Shown: in pieces, positions 44,351-55,281 of the stretch
How positions within the stretch are numbered: the first letter of the stretch is position 1
How the letters are laid out: every line of letters begins with the position of its first letter
NCBI RefSeq assembly: GCF_020497125.1
Contig: NC_059076.1
Coordinates: 11,089,951 to 11,153,950, forward strand
From: Mauremys mutica
Taxonomy: Eukaryota > Chordata > Testudines > Geoemydidae
Direction of reading: 5' to 3'
Length of the DNA stretch: 64,000 bases
Program-made: the position numbers and the translations under genes
The notes under the pieces: generated by a model
The model's database searches: none
What the model was told of the DNA's origin: nothing
The model's input: the letters and a program-made list of their open reading frames with translations, nothing else

Positions 44351-46617
44351 AATGACAAGAGCTCACCCAACTCCCACTGAAGTCAATGTGAATCTTTCTA
44401 CTAGAGAGGTAAATGAATGGAACCAAATCTTAAAACCCTGCTCAGTCCTTCTGCAGATACAACTCCCACTGAAGTAAAAAATGAGCAAAATCTCCAGAAT
44501 TTGACCCATGATTCCACTGAAATTATGGCGCAGTGCAGAATGCACAACCGGGGCGGGGGGAGGGTGGGGGGATGTTGGCTTTAAGCTGCCTTTCTGTGCC
44601 TTCCTGATTCTGGGCTGCTTCAGGGTATGGATAGGGGCCTGGCCTAATTTAGACAGCTCTGAAGTCCCAGACTCTCCTGGCTGTGCTTTCAGGAACTGCC
44701 CCAGATTTCTGCAGCTGTGCGCACTCTGGCCTCCAGCACACTATCTACACCAAGGCTTGTGATGGGGTCCTCACAGCTTTATGGCAGTCTTCTGCAGTGC
44801 CAGCACTGTGCGGGAGTCATCCCATGTCCCCACCCAGGATTTTAGGGCTCGTCTATGGTGCCATGGCTCTTTTACCCAGCATAAAAGGGTCAGCCTGGGG
44901 TAAGGATTTCCGCCCGAGTTTTGGATAAACTAGCAGAAAAATTGTGTGGCAGACAAACCTGCATGAAGAGGGCTGCTTATCTAATAATGATCCCTACACT
45001 TTCACAGTATATCTTCCAAAATGCTGTGATACACTGATCTACTTCAAAGAATACTTTTAATCAATAATCAGTCTACATTGCCTGAAAAGGCAAAAATACT
45101 GCAAACAAAATGGCTTATGTAAGCACTGATTGTAACCATTCCAGGCAGATGTGAAATAAATGCACTTATTTTCACCTTGTGCCCATTTATCAATTGGTTT
45201 GGCTTGCTCCCTTCTACCTATATAAGCATCAGACCTTCTTACTACCCTGTTTCATACTCAGAAGCCAAGATAGAGCAGTCATCCTTTTGCTCCGAAAAAC
45301 TAGATGTTCCTGCTGCTTTAACTAAAGAGAACTCTCCTTTACATACAGCAGTCCTTGGGCTTGTCTCATGACACACATCTGAGCAGATATGATATTCCAT
45401 CCCACAGTCATCAGTGCAACACACCTTTTAACCAATACCTTACACACACTACTTCAGGCCTCAATTTGGCAACATCCCACGTTATTCAGACTAACCACCA
45501 ATGCTCATTTAGCCAGGCTTTCACCAGAACCAATGAAAATCAAACTTAGGAGTTTGCATGGGAGGAATGATCCCAAATTAGGCCCCCCATCCTAAAATGT
45601 GCTTAAATTCATCCCTGTTCAGGACAGCACTTGATCATGTGCTTAACTTTCCCACTGAAATCAACAGGATTTCAGTCCATGTTTAATCATGTGCCTAAAG
45701 TTAAGGATGTGCATCAGTACTATCCTTAGCAGGGAAAATTTCCTGAATTAGGGTCCGAGGCTCTAAGTGCTCAGAAATCTGATGCCCACGTTTGTGCCCT
45801 GTAGTTTTTTTGCAACTTGAGGAGTTCTTCCACTGATGGAACTCCCAAAATCACTAGCGACCATCACTAATGCCTGATGTGTAGAGGTACTGGGCCTCCG
45901 TAAGTCTAACAGCATTTAAATAGGAGTGATTTATTCATACCACTACTACTCAGCATCAGCTAGAAGAATGTGCTGAGTGTCTCAAAGAAGCAGCAAGAAC
46001 CCACACAGCCCATAGGCGCACTCACTTACTCTCAGACATTTTTGCCAACAAACTTCAAAACAGAGAACATGAAAGACCAAATAAATGCAAAACTTCTCAT
46101 CTTCACCATAAGCGCAGCCCTCCTGCAAGCCCTAATTATCTCTAATGCTCGATCGAAAGAAACATACCAAACTGCACAGGATCTATATAATCATTAGCTT
46201 TCATGCCTTCCGGGTAGGATAAATGGTGATGAAGTCTAAACTCACACCAGAGCCTGTTATTTTTTTAGGACAACACACGGGGAGGTTTGCATATGATCAA
46301 ACTGCACATTCTCAGATGGGCTCTATTTACTAGTGACGAGTGATCGGTTTGGACCAAATGAGAAGTGATACGAATCTTTGCCCGGAACACAAACTGTTTC
46401 CCATAGATGGAGATTGGACCAGGTCCTCTATTCCAAGTCTTCAACCCCCACATAGACTGGCCTCTCTCAATCCCTTCAATATGACAGCGTAGAGATCATT
46501 GCTGGAAGTAAGAACAGACACAAGAGACACAAGATGGGATTTTTCAATGGGCTATCAACAGCAATGGGAGTTTAACCATGGACTTCACGGGAACAGAATT
46601 GGACCAAACCTGAGCAT
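44351..46617. other. No gene recognised; old repeats at 45600-45755
   Basis: 45600-45755 holds old palindromic text (ATCATGTGCTTAACTTTCCC, AACAGGATTTCAGTCCATG). At 46081-46197 a short C- and A-biased frame starting MKDQINAKLLIFTIS looks like a signal peptide but ends after 42 codons. No gene can be supported. Confidence 0.35.
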
Positions 46618-46693
46618 TTAATAATACCCAGCTCTTATACAGTCCTTTTCATCTCATGAGTACATCTCAAAGCTCTATGCAAAGGAGGTCAGT
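46618..46693 (+). mobile_element. MIR-like SINE, left part, split by CR1
   Basis: AATAATACCCAGCTCTTATA, CTTTTCATCTCATGAGTACA and CAAAGGAGGTCAGTATCAT match 39738-39850. The SINE resumes at 47526. Confidence 0.6.
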
Positions 46694-46698
46694 ATCAT

Positions 46699-47520
46699 AA
46701 GAACATCCATACAGAGCCAGACCGATGGTCCATATAGCCCAGTATCCTGTCTTCCAACAGTGATCAATGTCAGGTGCTTCAGAGGGAATGAACAAAACAG
46801 GTGATCCATCCCCTGTCACTCATTCCCAGCTTCTGGCAAACCGAGGTTTAGGGACACACTGAGCATGGGGTTGTGCCAGTGACCATGTTGGCTAATAGCT
46901 ATTGATGGACCTGTCCTCAGGAACCTATACAATTCTTTTTTAACCCACTTATATTTTTGGCCTTCACAACATCCCCTGGCAATAAATTCCCCAGGTTGAT
47001 GGCGTGTTGTGTGAAGAACTACTTCCTTTTGTTTGTTTTAAACCTGCTGCCTATTAATTTCGTTGGGTGACACCTGGTTCTTGTGTTATGTGAAGGGGTA
47101 AATAACACTTCCCTATTTACTTTTTCCACACCATTCATAATTGTATTGACCTCTATCATATCTCCCCTTAACCGTCTCTTTTCTAAGCTGAACAGTCTCA
47201 GTCTTTTTAATCTCTCCTCGTATGGAAGTGGTTCCATACCTCTAATTATTTTTATTGCCCTTCTCTGTACTTTTTCCAATTCTAATATTAATTTATTTTT
47301 TTGAGACGGGGCAACCAGAACAGCACACAGTATTCAATGGGTGGGCATGGATTTATGTAGTGGCACTATGATATTTACGGTCTTCTTATCTATCCCTTTC
47401 CCAATGGTTCCTAACATTCTGTTCGCTTTGTTGACTGCTGCTGCACACTCAGCGGATGTTTTCAGAGAACTATTGAAGACTGCGAGATCTTTCTTGAGCG
47501 GTAACAGCTCATTTAGAGCC
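46699..47520 (-). mobile_element. CR1-type LINE, antisense, nested in the SINE
   Basis: Antisense frames encode CR1 ORF2 C-terminal text: RVQRRAIKIIRGMEPLPYEE with LFSLEKRRLRGDMIEV, and further upstream VNKANRMLGTIGKGIDKKT. The left edge is the 3' end (inverse of GGTCTGGCTCTGTATGGATG). ATCAT at 46694-46698 and again at 47521-47525 gives a likely 5-bp target duplication. Confidence 0.85.
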
Positions 47521-47525
47521 ATCAT

Positions 47526-47672
47526 TAATCCCATTTTTCACAAATGGGAAATTGAGACACAGGGCAGTGAAATGATGGGCCCCAGGTCAACCAACGGGCC
47601 AGAGATAGACCTGGGAATATAATCCCAGTCTCCTGAGTCCCAGTCCAATGCTCTACCCTCTACGCCATGCTG
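47526..47672 (+). mobile_element. MIR-like SINE, right part
   Basis: ATTTTTCACAAATGGGAAAT, TGAGACACAGGGCAGTG and CTCCTGAGTCCCAGTCCAAT follow, in order, from the left part at 46618-46693. Confidence 0.7.
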
Positions 47673-48849
47673 ACACTTTTGAAAATGCCACTCACCGATC
47701 CTGCTGCCACTCCCTCTGTTATGGATATTCTAATATACTAATTATTGGTCATGAAGGGGCATAAAATGTGATTGGCAAGTTGCAGACAAAAAAGCAAGAC
47801 AGTCACTACCCTGAAGAGTTTGCAACAATACAGAGAGCTAGGACAGGAGACAAGAAGGCTGGGTTAGGGAAAGATGATGAGGATTATGCCAAATACAGTC
47901 ATGAGATTACATGGTTTTATATGGCTGGATTTTTAAGAGTGCTCAGCATTGACTTAACTCTGCTCTCATTGAAGTCAGTGGTTACCCACCCACCGTGTAA
48001 GCTCTGCTTTTTAATGTATAATTAATATTTTAATGGTCTAATTACTTTGATGGAGGAGCATGGGCCAGCATTGTAGAGACAGTCACAGAATGTGGATTTT
48101 GAAGAGGCATTTTCGGATAAACGGGATGTGGGGCAGCGTACCAGCTCACATCAATACATGCATTGCGGACAAAGTGAGACCAAGCACTGATACCATGGTG
48201 ATGGGCACTTGCTAGAGAGATGGAGAAGCTTGTGGGTTAAATATACAAGCCCCTCTCTAACTGACCTCCTATCTAAGATGAGAGACCCATCCATCCACAA
48301 TTTGTCAAGAAATCTTCCAGTCAGCTCACCCCTTTAACAGTGTGACGTGCCTCAGGAAGTTATTTTCTTCCATTCTGCTTCCTTTCTGTTTTCCCTGCAT
48401 AGTATTAAGTCTCCCCACATTTTGAGGGCTCCACCCACCAGGATTCTCAGCCTCCCTCTGATCCAGCTTCCCCTCCTCCAGGACTGGCTGGGTCTTGCAC
48501 AGTGCTGAGCACTCCAACTCAAATCCAGCAGAACACATAAGCAAATGTTGACATTGAAGCACATGAGAAATCTCACACAAGGCAATAGGAACATTCACAT
48601 GCGTGAAACGAAGCACGTGGTTAAGTGCTTCGTTGGACTGGGGCCAGAGTGCTCAGCACTTTGCAGGATCGAGCCCTGACTGAGGACATGGAGGAAAAAA
48701 TTAAAAGGAAGGTACTGAGTTACATTACAATCCTTTCCCGGGCAGTTCGTTTGAATGGGATTATACGCTTCCATCATTCTTTAAGTTTCCAAGCAACTGA
48801 AAAAGTGATGTGCAAGCCCAAGTTTGATATGATAGACATAGGTGTCAGG
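47673..48849. other. No gene recognised
   Basis: Includes a short old palindromic fragment near 48600-48670 (ACGTGGTTAAGTGCTTCGTT). Otherwise unique-looking. Confidence 0.4.
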
Positions 48850-48859
48850 ATCCCCCAAT

Positions 48860-49074
48860 TTTCTTTACAAGAACCAACATTTTATTTTATGGGGAGGGAT
48901 AGCTCAGTGGTTTGAGCATTGGCCTGCTAACTCCAGGGTTGTGAGCTCAATCCTTGAGGGGGCCATTTAGGGATCTAGGGCAAAAATCTGCCTGGGGATT
49001 GGTCCTGCTTTGAGCGGGGGGTTGGACTAGATGACCTCCTGAGATCCCTTCCAACCCTGATATTCTATGATTCC
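48860..49074 (+). mobile_element. tRNA-derived SINE with CR1 tail (tortoise Pol III type)
   Basis: The tRNA-related head starts near 48891. It has an A box (TAGCTCAGTGG, 48900-48910) and a B box (GGTTGTGAGCTCAATCC, 48937-48953), then a unique body (GGGGGCCATTTAGGG). The tail (49001-49074) runs GGTCCTGCTTTGAGCGGGGG to CCAACCCTGATATTCTATGA, nearly the same as the CR1 3' end at 36985-37060, so it would be copied by CR1 reverse transcriptase. ATCCCCCAAT at 48850-48859 and 49075-49084 is an exact 10-bp duplication. About 31 bp before the tRNA head also lies inside the duplication. Confidence 0.92.
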
Positions 49075-49084
49075 ATCCCCCAAT

Positions 49085-49841
49085 AGCTCTGGAAGTGCAA
49101 TTCCTCCAGCCACCGAAGCCTCCAGCAACAATGGGGACACCACCACTCTGTGAATCAGCCAGTAAGTAGTATTCCATTCTCTCCTCCAGTTTCCCTGTGC
49201 TCAAGGTGGAGAAGATATTGGCAAAGCATATGATAAATAATACACTGCACAGCAAGAAACCAGAGTTACACCACAGTCCCACCTCCCTCTTATGAGAGTT
49301 CACAGCACTACCAAGACATTCTGAATAGCAAGGCCCCTCCATCATCACAGTCAAACCTTTTCTTCCTCACCAATCTCTATCAGTTTTATTGCACCACTTC
49401 TGCTATTCATTTTCCTGCTGTTTTCCCTGTTGTGCTAAATATTTCTACAAAGTTGTAAATCCAAAAGTGCTCCTAAAACAAGTGACAGTCAAAAATAATC
49501 CAGGAAAACAAAAACAAATGAAAGACTAAACCCCCAAAAGAAATCAATGCCATTATGGAGCAGATGTTTTTTTATTATTTGCCTTGAATTAAGACCAAAA
49601 AAATACCATGCAAAAATTGGGAAATATCTATTTATATGCTAGTGGAGACCAACTCCAGAGAAACATAAGTTATGAAGAGCACCTATTATTTATAGGCCAA
49701 TAGAGGAAGAAAATACACACAATTTAATGAACCCACAAAATGATATTAGCTACAGATTGATATTTTATTATGACGACTCACTTCTGCTGTAGGTTTTCTA
49801 TAATCTCCTTTATAGTAAGCGCCAAGATGCTAGAGTCTGCA
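49085..49841. other. No gene recognised
   Basis: AT-rich unique-looking sequence. The antisense 135-codon frame at 48947-49354 overlaps the SINE and is not credible. Confidence 0.4.
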
Positions 49842-49880
49842 TCATAGATTTTAAGGCCAGAAGGGACCATAAAGAATATT
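49842..49880 (-). mobile_element. CR1 3' end fragment, antisense
   Basis: CATAGATTTTAAGGCCAGAA followed by GGGACCAT is the inverse of the CR1 3' end seen at 18065-18110. It is cut off by the + strand CR1 that follows. Confidence 0.6.
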
Positions 49881-51405
49881 TAGATAAGTTGGATGTATTC
49901 AAGTCAGCAGGGCCTGATGAAATTCACCCTAGGATACTTAAGGAACTGGCTGAAGCAATCTCGGGACCATTAACAATTATCTTTGAGAAATCCTGGAGGA
50001 CATGCGAGGTGCCAGAGAACTGGAGAAGAGCAAACACAGTAACTGGTTTTAAAAAGGGGAACAAAAGGACCCAAGGAATTACAGACTAGTCAATCTAACT
50101 TCGATACCTGGAAAGATACTGAAACAAATTATTAAACAATCAGTTTGTGAGCACCTAGAAGATAATAGGGTTGTAAGGACCAGCCAGCATGGTTTTGTCA
50201 AGAAGAAATCATAGCAAATCAACCTAATGTTCTTCTTTGACAGCATTACTAGCCTAGAGGATTGTGGGGAAGCAGTAGACGTGCTATATCTTGATATTAC
50301 TAAAGCTTCTGACATAGTCCCATGTGCCATTCTCATAAGCAAACTAGGGAAACTTGGTCTAGATGAAATTACTATTAGGTGGGTGCAGAACTGGTTGAAA
50401 GACCAGACTCAAAGAGTAGTTATCAATGATTCGCTGTCATACTGGGAGAGCGTATCTATTGGAGTGCTGCAGGGGTCAATCCCAGAGCCATTACTATTCA
50501 ACATTTTTATTAATGATTTGGATAATGGAGTGAACAGTATGCTTACAAAATTTGCAAATGACACCAAACTGGGAGGGATTGCAAGCAACTTGGAAAACAG
50601 GATTTGAATTCAAAACAACCTTGAGAAATTGGAGAATTGATCTGAATTCAACAAAATGAAATTCAATACAGATAAATGCAGATTATATCATTGAGAAAGG
50701 AAAAATCAAATACATAACTAGAAAAACGGGGAATAACTGGCTAGGTGGTAGTTCTGCTGAAAAGGATCTGAGGTTTATAGTGGATCACAAATTGAATATA
50801 AATAAACAATGTGACATCGTTGCAAAAAACAAACAACAAAAAACCACAAATATTCTGGGGTGCCTTAAAAGGAGTGTCCTATATAAAGGACTGGAGGTAA
50901 CTGTCCTGCTCTACTCAGCTGCAGTAGTGTGTCCAGTTCTGGGCACCACACTTTAGGAAAGTTGCGGAGAAACTGGAGAGTGTCCAGTGGAGAGCAACAA
51001 AAGTGACAAAAGTTTTAGAAAACCTGACCTATGGGGAAAGGTTGGTTTTGATAAAAGAAGACTGAGGGGGGACTTGAAAATAGTCTCTAAATATATTAAG
51101 GGCTGTTAGAAAAGAGGATGGTGATCAGTTGTTCTCCATGTCCATTGAAGGTAGGATGAGAAGAAAGGAGCTTAATCTGCAGCAAGGGAGATGTTGGTTA
51201 GATATTAGGAAACTCTTTCTAGCAGTAAGGGTAGTTACGTTCCAGAACAGGCATCCAAGGGAGGTTGTGGAATCCCCGTCACTGGAGGTTTTTAAGAACA
51301 GGTTGGACAAATGCCTGTCAGAGATAATCTATGTCCTGCCTCAGTACAGAGGGCAGTACTTGATGACTTCTCGAGGTCCTCTCCAGCCTGACGTTTCTAG
51401 GATTC
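49881..51405 (+). mobile_element. CR1 LINE with degraded reverse transcriptase
   Basis: This is the longest LINE remnant here. Reverse-transcriptase motifs in order: SAGPDEIHPRILKELAEAIS (49902 on), LYLDITKASDIVPC (catalytic Asp region, about 50285), GVLQGSIPEPLLFNIFINDL (about 50464), and FANDTKLGG (about 50555), where the usual catalytic Asp pair reads Asn-Asp. The C-terminal region follows with frameshifts (LNLQQGRCWLDIRKLFLA near 51170, VVESPSLEVFKNRLDKCLSE). Several stops and shifts make it non-functional. Confidence 0.92.
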
Positions 51406-51715
51406 TGACAAGAACACAAAGAACAGAATTTCACCCAATAATTTCTGCATTAAGCCTGTAACTTCTGTTGGATCTTATTGCTTAGGATGGGTGTGATGCC
51501 GCCCATTCTGTTAACCTTTCTCCAGATAGTGTGTGGGTTTGTTTGTTTATGTACAGCACTGATCAGTGAGTCAGATAAAAAGGCCCCAGTTATGTCACTG
51601 GATCCACACCACAGTGGGTAGTAGCCCCAGTGACACAAATAGGGGGCTTCATCTGATCCAGTTTCAAGACCAGGAACTGGGTAATCAGTTCTTCCTAGGA
51701 TACATTTGTATCATT
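51406..51715. other. No gene recognised
   Basis: Unique-looking sequence between a CR1 and a hAT-like element. Confidence 0.4.
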
Positions 51716-51723
51716 CCTATAAG

Positions 51724-51984
51724 AAGAGCTAGTCAGGAATTTTTTTGTTCTTTCAGCCATGAAAAAATGTAGACAAAAACTACAATTTTCATGTACGGTT
51801 TTCTTTGGGATGTTCTGGGTTTTCATTGACGAAATGAAAACGGAAGAGTTTGAAACCAAAACATTTTGGTTTTTCTATGAAAACCCCCAAAACTTTTGAC
51901 AACAGACATTTTCCCACTATGATTTCCATTTAATCTAAAAAAGCCATTTTTCATTTAAAAAAGAGGTTCAAAAGACCAGCTCTA
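51724..51984. mobile_element. hAT-like short element with 8-bp duplication
   Basis: AGAGCTAGTC near the left and GACCAGCTCT near the right are inverted with one mismatch. CCTATAAG (51716-51723) and CCTATGAG (51985-51992) match at 7 of 8 positions. The interior is T- and A-rich (GAAAAC and TTTTC words) without a coding frame. Confidence 0.6.
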
Positions 51985-51992
51985 CCTATGAG

Positions 51993-53172
51993 GCTCAAAA
52001 TGGGAACTCCACACCATACTGACATGACAGTAAACCCCATAAGTTGCACTTGGCACTAAGCTTTAGGGGAAGTCTCCTGCCACTGGTTCCCACAGCTGGT
52101 AACAATGATGGGAACATGACAGGACACCAGCATTTTTAACACTGTGTCAGCTATCCCTGCTCTGTGCTGGCCTGGATGACACAGTGGTAAAAATGCCAGC
52201 AACTGCACTGAGCCCTGCATACATTAGTGCACTCACAAACAGTGGGAGATGTCCTCCAGGACTCTAGCGTAGACAATGCCACAGACTGCTCTCTATCCAC
52301 TTGCAGCACTGGGAGTTCCATGGCAGACTGAGAGCTGTAGATAAACTTCAGGGCCTGAATCAACTGATCATCCCTGTTCAGAGCTGATGGAATTTAACCA
52401 CATGATTAAAGTTCAGCACGTACTTGGGTGCTTTCCTGAATCAGGGCCTTAGTGACTAAAAAGAAATCTCACTTCTGCTTTAAAATACTTATAATCCAAA
52501 AGTGTGTGGGGGGGAGGGGGAAGACTTCTCCTAAGAAGTCCACCCATCAAATATCCTTTACAGGCATTTTTCCCCCTACAATGTGAATATCAAATTATGT
52601 AACACATACTATTAAACTGGACAGAGATAAAGAGACACAGCACAGACATAACTATAGTTGTCAACTTACCCTGACAGATCTCATTTTCAGTAGACTCACA
52701 AGATTTCAGCTGTCCAGCCTATCCACCACCAACAGAGCCTTCCAATCCACAATAATGACCATTTTGCTGCCTTTGAATTCATTCAAGTAGAAAAGTGTAA
52801 CTGACATTATGTTTGGATGGCTCTTGGGAGCAAAGAACGGTTAGGATGATTTATTGGCTTTTCTAATGTTTGACAGTTTATACCTTTGTGCGTGTGTGTG
52901 GTTGGTGGAAAAACAAAAATATTTTTCTCCCATTGCCTTCTGAAAATACACTTTTAGTAGGGAAACACATAAAAATAACTTGGGAAAAACCAGTAATGAT
53001 AATAGAAGCCTAAGCTGCTTGATTGTTCATATGTAAAACTGACGGCATGTAAAGAAAAGCGACGTAGAAGATAGCGGCAAGTAATTTTACCCATTTTGCA
53101 TGTGCAACATAGAAGAAAATGGATCCCAGTGAACATTATAGCATCCGGACAATTTTTCTTGGGGGAATAGCA
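51993..53172. other. No gene recognised; one old palindrome
   Basis: 52350-52450 is an imperfect palindrome (GGGCCTGAATCAACTG, CTGAATCAGGGCC). Other sequence is unique-looking, with a GT run near 52890. Confidence 0.4.
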
Positions 53173-53175
53173 TGA

Positions 53176-53243
53176 GCCCGAACGTCTACGCTGCAATTTT
53201 ATAGCCCCACAGCCCCAGGCTTTTATTGCAGTGTAGGCATACC
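53176..53243. mobile_element. Very short Harbinger-type MITE
   Basis: GCCCGAACGTCTACGCTGCA at the left is inverted to TTGCAGTGTAGGCATACC at the right. TGA flanks both sides (53173-53175 and 53244-53246). At 68 bp it is little more than the two ends. Confidence 0.6.
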
Positions 53244-53517
53244 TGAGAGCGCAGGCTAGCCTGCTGTATGGGACTCGGCATGGCTGCAGAGGGCCTTCAT
53301 GCAGACTGGTATAATAAAGTGGATGCATACTGGATGTGGGAACAACAACTGAGAGCATCAACACAGTTAAAGGAAACAACTCAATTCTTCAAAGGAAAAA
53401 CAAAACGTTATTGGACCTTGCACAAGCCTAGTGAGAAGGTGGGAAAGGTGGCTCTAAGACCCTTTTGTGTCCCACCCCTTTCCCACCTACACACACACAC
53501 AATCCTGGGACTACAAG

Positions 53518-53901
53518 CAGGGGTGAAAGTAACTTAAAGGACTTACTGGTATGCCAGAGTCCTGAGCGGGGGCGTGGCCTCAAAGGGAGGGCCCCAGCTG
53601 GGAGCCCCAGAGCCTTTAAAATCACCCCAGTGCTATCAGCTGCAGAGGCGGCTGGGAGCCCCGGGGCTCAGAGGCGAATTAAAGGGCTGGGGGCTCCCGC
53701 CACCGCGGAGCTCCGGGCCCTTTAAATCATTGCGGGAGCCCGGCTGCTGGAGCTCCGGTGGGGATTTAAAGGGCCCGGGGATCCCCGCAGCGGCTGGAGC
53801 CCTGGGCCCTTTAAATCACTTCCGCAGAAGCCGGTCCAGTCTGGCACGGCGTACTGGTTCTTGCCACTGTGCCGGACCGGACCGGCTTACTTTCACCTCT
53901 G
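53518..53901. mobile_element. hAT MITE with exact 8-bp target duplication
   Basis: CAGGGGTGAAAGTAA at the left and TTACTTTCACCTCTG at the right are inverted with one mismatch. ACTACAAG at 53510-53517 is repeated exactly at 53902-53909. The 384-bp interior is GC-rich with repeated GGGCCCTTTAAA-type words. It explains the overlapping Gly/Pro-rich frames. Confidence 0.92.
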
Positions 53902-53909
53902 ACTACAAG

Positions 53910-54309
53910 GGACCCGATCCTGTCCCTGTTGTATGTTAGAGCAACCTGAGGGCACCAAGAGGATGGTCTGGCAGCCCTGGATCAGACAGATGCAGCAGTG
54001 TCTCAGCCGCACCCCTTCTTGCCTGGCCACAGCCCCATTCCAGCTGCCAGGAGAAGTAGCGGCTATAGCAGCCCGGGGCCACTAGAGCCTTCCCTGCACA
54101 GAGGGACATTCTCCACTGCCCCCATCCACCAAATGTAGCATCACTTTGTGTCAGCAAGAGGTGCAGAGCAGTCATGGCTTGGCTGTGTTTCTGGACTTAC
54201 TGCGGAACTCATGAAAGATTAGCACAGAACACCAAACCCCGTGAGATCACCAGACTAGCCTTAAGGGTGGGTGGCTTGTGAAGCTCTCTAGCCCCTTGAG
54301 AACGTCAAT
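53910..54309. other. No gene recognised
   Basis: Moderately GC-rich unique-looking sequence. Confidence 0.4.
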
Positions 54310-54565
54310 GGTGAGACTTACAGAGAGGAAGGAAAGTCTCGTGTTTATGGGACCAGCCTGCAACTCAAGAGACCTGGATTCAATTCTCTGCTCTGCTGCA
54401 GGCTCCATGTGTGACCTGGGGCAAGTCACTTATCCTCTCTCTGCCTCAGTTCTCCATCTGTACAATGGGAAAAACAGCACTGCCCTACCCCATATTGGTG
54501 TTGTGAGGGTAAATATTGTGAGAGATTGTAAGGTGCTCAGATTCTGCAGTAAGGGGGTCACGTAA
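54310..54565 (+). mobile_element. MIR-like SINE
   Basis: CCTGGATTCAATTCTCTGCT, GTGACCTGGGGCAAGTCACT, CTGTACAATGGGAAAAACA and TTGTGAGGGTAAATATTGTG follow the MIR order, with a clear B-box-like GGATTCAATTC. Confidence 0.85.
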
Positions 54566-54692
54566 TTACTTCAGATCAGTGACTGCCCTCAGCTGTGATT
54601 TGCTTAAGAAACAAATAGGGCTGCTGATTTCTGGATTACATTCCACAGCTATTTCACTAAACACTCGCCCTGCATGCCCAGAAAATAAATAG

Positions 54693-54962
54693 CTAAGTCA
54701 AAAGTTAGTCAAAGAAAGCCAACAAGCAGTAGAACTAAAGATCTCAGACACTGAAGGCCAACTCTTACGTCTGCCAATACAACTGCTTGCGAAAGCTGCT
54801 GAAAAGCCAAACGCGTTCTCTTCTGCAAAGCTTGCCATCCAACTGTTCAGCTGGGCACACAAACAGCAGGGCAGGATGGCGACAAAAGTGGTACGAGCAA
54901 ATGAAGAACCCCGCCACTTCTCCCAGTTCATTTGTGAGGAGAAAAAAAAAGTAACAATTTGA
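54693..54962 (+). other. Exon-like open frame without a start codon
   Basis: The + strand stays open for 89 codons, from after TAG 54690-54692 to TGA 54960-54962. Its translation is charged and helix-like (KESQQAVELKISDTEGQLLR, LLAKAAEKPNAFSSAKLAI, RANEEPRHFSQFICEEKKK). CpG-containing codons are more frequent than in flanking DNA. A possible acceptor (AAGTTAG near 54704-54709) and donor (CATTT|GTGAGG near 54934) lie in the frame. I do not recognise the product. It could be an exon, a pseudogene scrap or chance. The opposite strand is also open (54698-55039) but is rich in Cys and Trp and looks like a shadow. Confidence 0.3.
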
Positions 54963-55281
54963 GTCCAGACAATGGCTTGCTGGTCAAGTTCTCCTATGTA
55001 TGAGTCAACTCCGGCTCTTGCTAAACAAGGATCAGGCACACGTTGCTAATGAGAAAGCCACACTCAGATTAAAAAATGATTTCAAAAAATGAATTTGGGG
55101 TAAGTACAGGACATTGTCAGGTTTGTGAATTCCTTGCTTACCCAATAAGTAGGCCTGGCAGGATTTTCTTTTTATAGATAATTTCACTGGATAGCATTTT
55201 ATTTAATTTTATAATTTATTTTTAAGCATTTTTCTCTATTTATATCAATGTAAATTTTTACACTTTCAAGAAATTATATGT
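54963..55281. other. No gene recognised
   Basis: AT-rich, with TTTAAT-type words before the dispersed repeat. Confidence 0.4.

Noticed and set aside
48891..48960. Possible tRNA gene (A and B boxes present)
   Set aside because: No acceptor-stem pairing, and the sequence runs into a CR1 tail with flanking target duplication, so it is a SINE and not a tRNA gene.
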